Source: Calliopum simillimum (taxonomy: Eukaryota; Arthropoda; Insecta; Diptera; Lauxaniidae). Taken from it: a stretch of 64,000 bases of DNA. The notes below the pieces were generated by a model that was not told the DNA's origin, did no database searches, and worked only from the letters and a program-made list of their open reading frames with translations. The translations under genes were made by a program, and so were the position numbers. Below are positions 1-11,346 of the stretch, piece by piece. The stretch covers positions 113,722,897 through 113,786,896 of the forward strand of contig OX638370.1 of NCBI GenBank assembly GCA_951812925.1, written 5' to 3'. Position 1 is the stretch's first letter. Each line of letters begins with the position of its first letter.

Positions 1-2470
1 TCAGACAATTGTCTCCGCAGGACCTTAAAACATGTTGCCTTGTGTAACACTATGCGGCTTTTGAGTGATCATTTTCGCTCATTTGGCGCTCTTTTATCAT
101 AAAATTCGGTGCTCTCACGAATTCGTTTCACGTTCTTCATTTACTGCTTCATTCAATATTTTTCTTCAAGTTTTTTTTTGTTTTTTAGTGGCAACTTCTT
201 TAACTTTTTCGTTGTTGTTTCTATTTTGTGTTGTTGGGTGTTTTTTTTTTTTTCATCGTAACAACAACAGCAGCAGCTGTTGCTCTCCGAAAGTCAGTTA
301 CGTTATTTCTGACGTCTAATAACAACGTTAAGTGAAGCATTAGTATATCGTAAGACGCTTGCATGATCGGTTGGTTTTTGGAATTTTTGCGGCGTTGTGT
401 GACGCGGTGAAACGTGACGATTTTGATGATTTTTTCGCCTCAAGCGCATATCACAGTAGATGTTGTTAATTAGTGAAATCTTTTTTCGTTGTTTTTCTCT
501 ATGATGAAACAATATTTCGAGAAAACTTAAATTTTAATTTATTTGTGTGATATACATATGGAGAAAAATCTGTGTAATTAAAATTTCAGAAAAAAAAGCA
601 TTTCAAATCAAAAAAAAAAAATTTATAAATTTTTCCATAGCAGCACCAAATATTTACTTATAAATTTTAAAATAAAAGTGGATAAAAAAAAGTTGTTAGT
701 TTTGACGCTTCTATTGATCTTGGCGTTTCGGATTTTTATTAAATTTTTTTTTTTTTTTGGTGTTCAGTGCGTGTTGTGTCTATTTCACGCTTTTATTGTG
801 TTCGGTGCATAAAAACTTGGTTCACTTGGTACGTTCAGTTATGAGCAGAGCGTTTGCTGGCTTGCAGTTGCAGCTTCGTGATATTTTTTTATAATTTTTT
901 ACTTCAAACACAAAACAAAGAAGAAGAAAAAAACATGAAAAAAACATCATTTTAGCCATGGCCAACTAGTTAAGATCGTAAATGCGTTCACAAATGCGCT
1001 GACAAAAAAAGTTATTTAAAAAATGTGCTTTTTTTTCAACATTTTTGTTTAAAAGTTTTTTGTCAAAAAGTTTAATTAAAATTGTTTGAATTAAAATCAT
1101 TCCACATAATTTCTTTTTTGAAAATAATCATAAAAAATTTATTAATTTGTCAAAACAAAAAGAAAAAAAACAAAAAATAAATAATTTAAAAATTATGATT
1201 GAAATTTTTTTATTAATTCTAATGGAGCTGAACTTTTTCACATGACATTCGTCTACGAAATCTTGTCTTCTTCGCATTGTTGTATCCATTGTGCTTATAC
1301 ATACATTTAAATGTGTATGTGTGCTTATGCTTAGCTGTGTTTGTGCGGCGCTTCATACGCTATTTATCTTTTATTGAATGCTGCTGCTGCTACTGCTGCA
1401 AAAGTAAAAGAGTTGCCAACTGCAATTTTGAAAAAACAGTTAAATATAATATTTGTGGTATGTTTACTTTTAAGTAAATTAATCCCTAACATTGAGAAAC
1501 GAATAGCATAGACAGAGGACAGCGTTAATCTAGATTAAAAACATACTAATGCAATTGAAAATTTTACGGTTGTTTTGCTGCACCTGCTCATCGCCCTCGT
1601 TCCATACAGTGCGCTATCTTTTTATTCCCGTCTTAAAAAGAAAAATTTTCACTCAGTTTTTACCTTAACATATTTATTATTTATCTTAAATAAAGTAAAG
1701 TAAAATTTATAAATTTAATAACCATACTTCAAAATTGCCAATCAGATGTTTTGTTTCTCTCAAATTGTTACAACCGATTACAGTTATCGACAGCGTTACC
1801 ATATTGAAATAGATAATTTCAGTACTAATCCACTTTGTTTGATGCATTAGTGTTGGAGTCGATGCGTAATGGGGAATACGCGAATGTGAATTCGGATTAA
1901 CCCAAATTGGCCCAAAGGGGTAGTTTTCTACCCCTAAACTAAAATAAAGAATTTTATGAAACTAGAACTATAAAAATTATTTGTTGATACATATCTGATC
2001 TTTGGAATATTTGCTATCATTTATACATCACAATGACTTTGTGGTCACTACGCCCTCATCGCCCTCTCATATTAACCGAAAGTCTCCAAGACCATTTTTA
2101 AAAAAAAAAAATAAAAATATTTATAATGATAACATCAGTACTTGTTGCATGTTGCCAAAGGATGGTAATTTCAGTTAATGAAAAAGAATTCGTATATGGA
2201 TTGCCGTGTTTGAGGTATCCGGTGTCAAATTGCTGGGGTAGTTTTCTACCTTTTGGGCTAATATATATATGAAGCAAAATACGCCAAGAGTACCAGCTGA
2301 AAATTGTTTGTCTCCGATTTCGCTCAAATCTGGCAATATGGTAGAACCGGTGCGCAAAAACAATAATCCGGTAGGACTTGGTTCTAGTACTAAGTATTTG
2401 TTGTTAAAATACAGGATGTTGAAGTTGGCGTTTTTATTCTCCCTTAATTTATAAACATCCCGGCAGGCAA
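1..2470. other. Gene-free AT-rich sequence
   Basis: I see no convincing coding exon here. The sequence has long A and T runs, a CAA/CAG-type tract near 260-280 and scattered short open frames with no codon bias. Initiator-like TCAGT motifs occur at about 765 and 836, followed by a moderately GC-richer stretch, so an untranslated first exon is possible but cannot be shown. A GGGGTAG-rich motif occurs near 1917-1932 and a related one near 2235-2252, suggesting two degraded copies of one repeat. Confidence 0.5.
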
Positions 2471-2474
2471 AGCT

Positions 2475-2615
2475 TTTTATTTTCGCAAGAGGAAGGCATC
2501 TTTCGAAAAAAGTGTACTAGACATAAAATTCTTAGAATCGTCCAAAAAATACATGTAAGTTTTAAGGAATTTTTTTAAAATTTTTTCAATTTTCTAATTG
2601 GCCAAATTTTATCAA
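2475..2615. repeat. Fragment of foldback family A
   Basis: This stretch carries the blocks GGCATCTTTCGAAAAAAGTG, CTTAGAATCGTCCAAAAAAT and ACATGTAAGTTTT. They match the inner arms of the longer foldback copies at 33537-34271 and 63489-64000. Only one arm fragment is present and no terminus is visible, so it is a truncated copy. Confidence 0.45.
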
Positions 2616-2644
2616 AATAGCTTGTTTAGTTTACGAAATATGAA

Positions 2645-3189
2645 GGGTATAGAAGCAAAGGCGACAATCTCCATTTTTTTCATGAATGCATATGAGAATG
2701 CCATCTAGTTGCATTTGATCAGTGAAATTTGCAATACCAAATAAGTCTCTATCCAATATATATCTAAGGTTGAAAACTGCCAATCAAAGCAAAGGCAGCA
2801 ATCTCTAATGGATTACTAAACTTCTTAAGCAAAACTTCTTAGAGCTCCGCCAAAAAATAATATTATTTTTTCACCATTTTTGTTGGTTTTGGCAACTAAT
2901 GAAGTCACCTACCTAATTTCAGCAAAATCGAAGAAGGGTGTGGCAGTTCCATTATTACAAACGTAGCAATTTCCACTTGATTGAAATAAACACGACAATC
3001 TCCAAATTTCTTATCGAATTTGTCCATAAACCCCTTTGAGGATTTGATTCAAACTTGGTTTACATCCTCATTTAACTCTATTCTACAGAATTGCAAAACA
3101 TGCAGTATACTAAATTCGTGTATCTTCAGAGATAGTTAGTTTTCACAAATTGAAAAAAGTGGAGATTGTCGCCTTTGCTTCTATACCCC
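2645..3189. mobile_element. 545-bp element with ~35-bp terminal inverted repeats
   Basis: The left end reads GGGTATAGAAGCAAAGGCGA and continues with CAATCTCCATTTTTTT. The right end is its reverse complement with very few changes. The interior repeats the same theme: AAAGCAAAGGCAGCAATCTC near 2790, and CACGACAATCTCCAAATTT near 2990, so subterminal motifs are reiterated inside the element. No open frame of any length is present. The flanks show no clear target duplication, so the superfamily cannot be assigned. It looks like a non-autonomous DNA element. Confidence 0.6.
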
Positions 3190-4524
3190 TCATTCGATTT
3201 GTTCAAATGTTTTATTGTTAAAAAGTGGGCGTGCCACTGAATGATTTACCCCCATTTTTAGACAAGTGTATGGTACATACTCGGCATCTATCCACCAAAT
3301 TTCATCATAATAGTGTATATAAAGTATTAAAATGCCTTAAGTTTATGGTGAAAGGCAAGATCGCTCTATTCTCTTTTATTCGTATTTATAATTTGACCAT
3401 AGACACAAAATCGATTATAAAATGTTAAGAGCATGTCCCATTTCATTTTTGGATTCATATCTGTAATAAAACTATGCGCTTCATGAGTAAATCTATCACT
3501 AGCTCTTAGTTTATCACATGCAATTTCTATCGAAGTGTTATTTTTGTCGTTAGTCACAATAGAATACTTAATTGTTCATACATCGCTATTAATAGCCACT
3601 CTTGGAAATTATCAAAATATATTTACGCGCCTGTCATATAAAGCGCTGGTATCATTTTATAGCCATATAGTACTTTTATTTTAATTTTTAATCTACAACG
3701 TTAGTTAAGAGTGACGTATCTGTAATTTAAATCACATATTTTCTATAGTTTCGAGTAGTAACATACAAAACGTTAAATGATTTTAAGCGAATGACTGTTT
3801 TGGTTCTTTTCGATCGAAAGATCACACGTGTTTTTTTAAATTTCTTTAATATTGTATATAAATTCAAATTGAAACACGGATTTTGAAGCAAATTAAGACC
3901 ATCATTCTGATAGAAAAATGTGGATAGGTTTTCGAGATATGACTTTTCGAAATTTTTGTCTAGGTGTAGAAGGTATCTTAAATCATTTCTCAAGTCATAA
4001 AGAAAATCAAATTTTCAAATCACCTCTTACTTTATTTTCTAAGGAAAATTGTGGCTTATGAGTAATGGGTAGAAATATATGAGAAAAGTTGAATGTTTTA
4101 GTCAAAATAAAACCGGAAATTCACTCAATAAATATGCAAAAATAGAAAAAATTAGATAAAAATTATACAAATTATCTTACTTGGAATACATAAATCTCAT
4201 CTTTGAGCAGATATATTTGAAAAACTTTCTTCTGATTCGAACGATTCGTTTTTATTTAGACTAGTTGGACCAAAGTTAGTAAAAAAAAAATTTAATTGTT
4301 TTTCGCTCATACAGTGTTGCCGTAGTCGACAAGGTGCAACTGAACTTTAACTGATCTGTATCGATATCGTTTTGCTCAATTCTTTATATGAAGAATTTGT
4401 TATAGAAATTATTAAACTAACATTATAACAGTAGGCTACTTGCTCTGATCGAGTAAAAACTAGCCAATTTAGTTAACATTTTTTTGAACCGAAAAAATCA
4501 AAAATTTCAAGTTTTATTCTTTGT
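3190..4524. other. Gene-free AT-rich sequence
   Basis: I see nothing identifiable here. Short open frames on both strands show no codon bias, domain or splice context. Confidence 0.4.
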
Positions 4525-4756
4525 ATTAACAACATATTCTTAAGCAAAAATTTTGACCCCTTGTTGGCTAAGATCGGATGAAAAATTACAGCTTCATTTT
4601 AAATTTAGTGAATGAATCTACTAAATTTCTGTCAATTATATTAACAGAACAAAAACTTCATATGTTCATTCACTAAATCTGGAATAGAGCTATCATTCTT
4701 CATCCGATCTTGGTCAGCAAGGGGTCAAAATTTTCATTAAAGAATATGTAGTTAAT
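4525..4756. mobile_element. ~232-bp MITE (inverted repeat)
   Basis: The arms are about 85-100 nt. The left arm contains TTTTGACCCCTTGTTGGCTA then AGATCGGATGAA. The right arm (4655-4756) holds the reverse complement with a few substitutions, including TTCATCCGATCTTGGTCAGC. Near-symmetric outer ends read ATTAAC and GTTAAT. There is no coding capacity. No clean target duplication is visible, so only the inverted-repeat structure is certain. Confidence 0.6.
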
Positions 4757-5255
4757 AAATTTTTCTTCTTCCGGTGTCTAAGAAAATATTCAATAAAGGC
4801 TTCTTAATACTCCGTCATAGCTATTTTCCCTCTAATATCTATAGATATTCTTTGTTTTAGCTTTTAAGTCATCGGGTGACTTACGGAAACCTTGAGGTGT
4901 CCCAGAAAACTATCATTTAAAACTAGTTGATAGTCTGCCGTAAATTTTTTCTCTCTGGTATACCTAGAAACTCTTTGTTTTAACTATGAAGCCTTCGGGT
5001 AACTTCCGGGTGCCCCAGAAAACCATCAATTAAGGCTTGTTGATAGTCCGCCATAGACGTTTTCCCTCCAGTGTACCTATATATTCTTCGTTTTGGCTAT
5101 AAAACCTTCGGGTGACTTTTGTAAGCCTGCGTGCATTGCATAAAAACCTTCCAATATCTGACAAACACTCACCGTCAAATTTTCAGCTCAATTGGCTAAA
5201 TAGTTTCCTAGTGATAATGCTTTAGACACACAGTCACAGTACATGGTTCAATGCA
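4757..5255 (-). repeat. Helentron/DINE-like internal minisatellite, ~155-bp units
   Basis: About three degenerate units repeat the succession GTTGATAGTCYGCCRTA, TTTTCCCTCYRGTRTACC, CTTTGTTTTRRCTATRAA, CCTTCGGGTGACTT and GTGTCCCAGAAAA. A related two-unit array lies at 24515-24765. Insect Helentrons (DINE-1 group) commonly carry an internal minisatellite of similar unit length, and the piece abuts a conserved block that recurs elsewhere in the window. The assignment to Helentrons is an inference. The array itself is seen directly. Confidence 0.4.
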
Positions 5256-5405
5256 TAAGGTTAAGAAGGTTCTGGGAGATGATATAGAAGGCTAACAAAA
5301 AATTGCAGCTGGGGGGTCTAAAATATAACCCTGAGGATTTGTAGAGAAAAAAATAATTTTCTGACTTGTTTTACACAATAAATTTTTTTGAGTCAACCTA
5401 ACGTC
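5256..5405 (-). repeat. Dispersed conserved block, copy 1
   Basis: Read on the minus strand this gives AAAACAAGTCAGAAAATTAT, then CTCAGGGTTATATTTTAGAC, then TGCAATTTTTTGTTAGCCTT and CCTTATGCATTGAACCATG. The same order of motifs occurs on the plus strand at 10665-10850 and 24835-24970. Copy 1 runs directly into the minisatellite at 4757-5255, which suggests both belong to one element. Confidence 0.5.
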
Positions 5406-6280
5406 TAAGAGGAAACTTTCTTACAAAAAACTTTTAAATAATTGTATGAGTTTCTTAAAAATTTATTTTTTTTATAGAGTTTGGAAGAATTTCCCAAAGT
5501 TGTGAGCTTTTAAGATGATATTTAAAATTATTTCCTTACTTTTTGACTTTGGTGGCCATTTTATTATTAAAAAGGTCATATTAACATACCGTTTTATAAT
5601 ATTTTTTGAAATCTTCGACAATTTCTTTTATTTTGGTAGTGCATTCTTTAATTTGAGCTCGCGTTTGGTACGATGACTTGGGGACACATTACAAAATGGA
5701 GCCCAACTTGGGGCATTAACATATCATTGCAGTATTTCGCAGTGGAATGCTATATTTAAAGTGAATAGAGAATTAAATGACAAATAGAGAAAAAATACAT
5801 ACAACTTGTAGATTGCTCAGGTACGAAAGCATTTTTTTATGAATCTGTTGCGAGAACCATCAAGAAAGTTTATCAACGTGCAGCAAATTCTGAAAGCAGT
5901 AGAAAAGCCGAATTTATTAGATTCAACTATCGTGCTGTGAAGATTAAGTATTCGTGTTAAACGTTTAATGCTTGGAATTGTTTTCCAATCTAGTGATCAT
6001 TCTCTTGAGGAGTGGCAACAATAGTTTATGAATTGCATTTCGTAACATTATGGCATATTGGCAACCCTATTTGCGTGCTAACTTACTACGCTTGATTTGT
6101 TTCGATAAAAAGAGTAAGAAAGAAAAAATATCAGATAACTAACGTAGGTGAATACGTGTGTATATTAAAATTTACATATTTATGTAGATATGAGTAAAAG
6201 TTGGATTATTTTATTTATTTATTTTTTTTATTTTTTTTGTAAATATGTTAATTTTCCATATGCAAAATAAAATAATTTGT
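5406..6280. other. Gene-free AT-rich sequence
   Basis: No coding region, RNA gene or clear repeat is recognised. A stretch around 5690-6010 is slightly less AT-rich and may be an old transposon, but it shows no termini. Confidence 0.35.
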
Positions 6281-6450
6281 GCGCTAAGCGAGTGAGCGAG
6301 AGTTCGTTCAGTGAAAACGCAACTCTAAGGCCGAGAGCGCCAAGTGAATGAAGCTGCGCTAATTGCGCAAAGATTTCAAGAGTTGAATTCCCCATTAAAC
6401 GATGGACAAATAAAGAAGCGTTTCTTGCGAAAGCGTCTCGCGTTTAATTT
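6281..6450 (+). promoter_or_regulatory. Candidate core promoter or untranslated first exon
   Basis: Within very AT-rich sequence, this stretch is distinctly GC-richer. It contains GCGAGTGAGCGAGAGTTCG (GAGAG-type motifs) immediately before TTCAGTG, a good match to the insect initiator TCAKTY with A at 6310. The following ~130 nt, including GAAAGCGTCTCGCG, look like 5' UTR rather than coding sequence. No DPE match at the expected distance is clear. If real, it could be an upstream promoter for the gene whose exons start at 31385. This is a suggestion only. Confidence 0.2.
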
Positions 6451-8360
6451 CTTAATTTGCTAAAAACAACAAAAAAATTTAAAAAAATTAAAATAAAACA
6501 ACAATATCTACCACATATTGTGAATAATAAATAAAAATTAAAAATACATAATTTAGCAGAATATTTTTCGGTTTAAATTGAGCGAGCATTACTTTTAATT
6601 GAAAAAAATTGTTTACTGCCCCAGCATATGAAGACTGCTTGGATAAATGTTTGGCAGTAGCGCGGTACATATCTTCCCTGCATACTCTTTTTTTCATTTT
6701 CAAAACAAAATTTTATATCATTTGGCTGCAGATAAAATAAAATATTGAAACAACAAATATAAAGTGCTATTTTATCTGGAAAATCTTTTTTTTATTTTTT
6801 TGTTGTAGTTGTTGTTGTTGTTACTGTATGTATATATGAGATAAAAAGCAATCATTAACTGCGAGATAAAAAATAAAAAAATAAACGAACACATACTATG
6901 CGATAAAATAACTAAAATGGTAATTTCGTTGTTTTGGGTGGGACTTTTTTTTGTAAATTCAAAAAAAAAAAAAAGACAAAACTTTGTAAGTTTATGGAAA
7001 AAATGGCTAAAATTATAATTGAGCTCTTTTTTAAAAACTATTTGTCGCTTTGAAAGTGTATATATAAAACATACAGTGGTCCAGAAAACAATTTTAATTT
7101 TTTAAGACCAAAAATTATTCTCTAGTCAAACTCGCAACTGATGCATCTAGCTCGACTTTTTCATTATTAGGAGAAGTTACCTCTCCTTGAACTTATGCAT
7201 TTGTATACTTGTTTGTAGAACTTACAGAGCGGGTGCTCTACACTTTCTTCCGCCTTATCCTTACAAGTACAGCTTCTGCAAAAGTTATTCTACGGAGTAC
7301 TTAGACATCTAACGACCAAACATTTCTTTACCTCTTTCGACAACATTTTCGCCACAAACAGATATTCTTGATTGGCTTCAATTCTTGGAATTAACTACCA
7401 ATCATTCGAAATTAATTTTCGATTAGTTATAAAAAGATCATTGCGTAGAGTTAAAATTCTACCATATCTTATCAATACTATCTATTCAGTTACTAAAATA
7501 GCCAAATTTATATTTTAAAGTTTTTAAATCAAAATTTTTTATTATCTTCATTCAACCAGCGATTAATGTCGCAATTTTTTAATTGCCATCGAACAAAAAT
7601 TTAATATAGAATTTTTGCTATAACGTAAGGCAAGTTTAATATTCTTATAAAAATGAAATAAAAATAAACTTTATTAAAGAAAAAATAAAAAAAATTCTAC
7701 AAGTCATATGGAACTGGTAAAAGTGACGCAAACTACTAATTAACAGCTGAAAGAAAAAAAATTTAATTAGTAACGCCTTACTGTAATAATGAAAAGAAGA
7801 GAAGTGAATATTAAAAAGTATTTTTTTTTTTATATTCACGGTCAATACTATTAATTGATAATTAAATTTCAAATTTGAATTTTAAGTAATCTGAAATACT
7901 CGCACTAAAGTTTTTAAACATTTTTCTTAACTTAAAATTGTCTTAGAAACAGCATTTCGAGGAACGAGCAAAAAAAATCCTTATGAGTTTTATTAACGAA
8001 AAAACGATTTTGAAACAAATGGGGCCTTTAACCGTATATTTAGGGCTTTGTATTAAAAGAAGTTGGCCCAAGCAAAGGAATATGAAGAAATCTTTTAATT
8101 AAACACATGGGCAAGGCTACCGTTGGTAATGTTACGTTCGCATGCACATTTTTGCTCTTATCTCTTCGAAAATCATTAAAAATCATCTTAAGTGCATATA
8201 ATAAAGATTATATTTCATAGGAACAAAGTTTTTGACTATCACTTTTGAGTTCAGTGCACATTTTCGAAAAAGTCTCCAAATCTAGTAATTTATTTTTGCA
8301 AGCACCCTCTACAACTTGAAGATGAAAGATCCAAGTTACTATTGAAATTGAATTAATTAT
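6451..8360. other. Gene-free AT-rich sequence
   Basis: Simple-sequence tracts such as a GTTGTT run near 6805-6822 are present. I see no exon, RNA gene or element termini. Confidence 0.35.
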
Positions 8361-10236
8361 ATAATTATAATTGTAATTGTAATTGTAATTGTAATTGTAA
8401 TTGTAATTGTAATTGTAATTGTAATTGTAATTGTAATTGTAATTGTAATTGTAATTGTAATTGTAATTGTAATTGTAATTGTAATTGTAATTGTAATTGT
8501 AATTGTAATTGTAATTGTAATTGTAATTGTAATTGTAATTGTAATTGTAATTGTAATTGTAATTGTAATTGTAATTGTAATTGTAATTGTAATTGTAATT
8601 GTAATTGTAATTGTAATTGTAATTGTAATTGTAATTGTAATTGTAATTGTAATTGTAATTGTAATTGTAATTGTAATTGTAATTGTAATTGTAATTGTAA
8701 TTGTAATTGTAATTGTAATTGTAATTGTAATTGTAATTGTAATTGTAATTGTAATTGTAATTGTAATTGTAATTGTAATTGTAATTGTAATTGTAATTGT
8801 AATTGTAATTGTAATTGTAATTGTAATTGTAATTGTAATTGTAATTGTAATTGTAATTGTAATTGTAATTGTAATTGTAATTGTAATTGTAATTGTAATT
8901 GTAATTGTAATTGTAATTGTAATTGTAATTGTAATTGTAATTGTAATTGTAATTGTAATTGTAATTGTAATTGTAATTGTAATTGTAATTGTTATTGTTA
9001 TTGTAATTGTAATTGTAATTGTAATTGTAATTGTAATTGTTATTGTTATTGTAATTGTAATTGTTATTGTAATTGTAATTGTAATTGTAATTGTAATTGT
9101 AATTGTAATTGTAATTGTAATTGTAATTGTAATTGTAATTGTAATTGTAATTGTAATTGTAATTGTAATTGTAATTGTAATTGTAATTGTAATTGTAATT
9201 GTAATTGTAATTGTAATTGTAATTGTAATTGTAATTGTAATTGTAATTGTAATTGTAATTGTAATTGTAATTGTAATTGTAATTGTAATTGTTATTGTTA
9301 TTGTTATTGTAATTGTAATTGTAATTGTAATTGTAATTGTAATTGTAATTGTAATTGTAATTGTAATTGTTATTGTAATTGTAATTGTAATTGTTATTGT
9401 AATTGTAATTGTAATTGTAATTGTAATTGTAATTGTAATTGTAATTGTAATTGTAATTGTAATTGTAATTGTAATTTAATTGTAATTGTAATTGTAATTG
9501 TAATTGTAATTGTAATTGTAATTGTAATTGTAATTGTAATTGTAATTGTAATTGTAATTGTAATTGTAATTGTAATTGTAATTGTAATTGTAATTGTAAT
9601 TGTAATTGTAATTGTAATTGTAATTGTAATTGTAATTGTAATTGTAATTGTAATTGTAATTGTTTTTGTAATTGTAATTGTAATTGTAATTGTAATTGTA
9701 ATTGTAATTGTAATTTTAATTGTAATTGTAATTGTAATTGTAATTGTAATTGTAATTGTAATTGTAATTGTAATTGTAATTGTAATTGTAATTGTAATTG
9801 TAATTGTAATTGTAATTGTAATTGTAATTGTAATTGTAATTGTAATTGTAATTGTAATTGTAATTGTAATTGTAATTGTAATTGTAATTGTAATTGTAAT
9901 TGTAATTGTAATTGTAATTGTAATTGTAATTGTAATTGTAATTGTAATTGTAATTGTAATTGTAATTGTAATTGTAATTGTAATTGTAATTGTAATTGTA
10001 ATTGTTATTGTTATTGTAATTGTAATTGTAATTGTAATTGTAATTGTAATTGTAATTGTAATTGTAATTGTAATTGTAATTGTAATTGTAATTGTAATTG
10101 TAATTGTAATTGTAATTGTAATTGTAATTGTAATTGTAATTGTAATTGTAACTGTAATTGTAATTGTAATTGTAATTGTAATTGTAATTGTAATTGTTAT
10201 TGTAATTGTAATTGTAATTGTAATTGTAAATTGTAG
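8361..10236. repeat. ~1.9-kb hexanucleotide array (TTGTAA)n, about 310 units
   Basis: The array is almost pure TTGTAA. The most common variant is TTGTTA, occurring in small groups near 8992-9002, 9040-9068, 9291-9309, 9370-9400, 10004-10014 and 10197. There is one phase slip at about 9474 (AATTTAAT), one TTGTTTTTG at 9661, one AATTTTAAT near 9714 and one AACTG near 10150. The unit is not the insect telomere repeat TTAGG. The long open frames that cross it on the minus strand (Thr-Ile or Tyr-Asn dipeptides) are artefacts of the repeat. The true length in the organism may differ, because assemblies often mis-size such arrays. Confidence 0.95.
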
Positions 10237-10660
10237 TACATATGTACATATCCTAATATAATTTTTTACAAATTCCTTTAATTTGGTAGCACATTTGTTA
10301 TACCAATTTTTTTTAATTGTGGCCAGAAAAAAATACTTTTCAAGAACAATCACAAGGCTCCTGTAGAAAGCGCGCACACTATATGCAACGAAACGCATGC
10401 GAGTTACCCGTGTGTTACAAAGAAAAGTATTTTTTTCGACCTCAAATTTAAAAGTTGGTATGACACATGTAATATCGAACTGAAGGAAAATTAACGAAAA
10501 CTCGAAAAAATATGACCACCAAAATAAAATATTAGGCAAAAATTAAAATATCAAATTTAAAGGTCCAGAATATTGTGAAATCCTTTCGAACTCTATAAAC
10601 CAAACACATTTTTCAAAAGTTCATTTAACTAGCTAAAAGTTTTTATAGAACAAGTTTTCT
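10237..10660. other. Gene-free flank of the hexamer array
   Basis: AT-rich unique-looking sequence. The minus-strand open frame that continues from the array into this flank has no codon bias or motif. Confidence 0.35.
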
Positions 10661-10850
10661 CTAAAACGCTAGGGTGATTCAATAAAATTATGTTTTTTTT
10701 AAAACAAGTCAGAAAATCATTTTTAACCCTATAACTCCTCAGGGGTACATTTTAGACCCCTTCTCAAGTGCAATTGTTAGTTAGTCTCGGCCTTCTCTAT
10801 CACCTCTCAGATGCTTCGCAACCTTATGTCGACCATTTTTCATTCAATTT
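10661..10850 (+). repeat. Dispersed conserved block, copy 2
   Basis: The sequence runs CTAGGGTGATTCAATAAAAT, AAAACAAGTCAGAAAATCAT, CTCCTCAGGGGTACATTTTA, CTCGGCCTTCTCTATCACCT and ends near CCTTATGTCGAC. It matches 24835-24970 on the same strand and 5256-5405 on the opposite strand. The shared left boundary (GGGTGATTC here, GGTTGACTC in copy 1) suggests a true element end. Confidence 0.5.
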
Positions 10851-11346
10851 CATATAACTTTTCCATATTTTAATCGATTTCTTAAGTGGTATTTTAGTTT
10901 CTTTATAAGTGTATAGTATATCATAAAACAATGATTTTTCGTGCTTAAATTTGCAGTTGATTTTAACATTTTGTTATCTTTTTCGACAAAAAAAAAATGT
11001 TTTTTTTAGAAACCAATTTATTACTCCGAAGCTAACAAACCAACCAAGAAGTGTTGTAGATGTTATTTATAGTAAATAAAGTTCTTGAGTTATTTGTAAT
11101 TATGTGGAATTATTTACTTTTTGTTTTGGTCCACAAACCGAAAATTACCGATATCTCGAAAATGACGTGATAGGAAAAAAAATAACGTTATTTTTGGAAT
11201 CAGAAGCCGATTTTACATATAATATGAATAATCGCATTCAATAGTGATTTTGGCTGTAAACTAGTGTTATCATAATTGAAGCAAAGTTAGTGCTGTGGGG
11301 AATATAAATTTCAAACTTCCTAAAAATAGACTACCCTATTCCACAT

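Noticed and set aside
8361..10236. Telomeric or interstitial telomere repeat
   Set aside because: The unit TTGTAA differs from the insect TTAGG repeat, and most flies lack TTAGG telomeres.
9394..10539. 381-residue minus-strand open frame of Thr-Ile repeats, and a 177-residue Tyr-Asn frame inside it
   Set aside because: Both are direct translations of the TTGTAA array, whose 6-nt period keeps two frames open automatically. There is no start context or splice signal.
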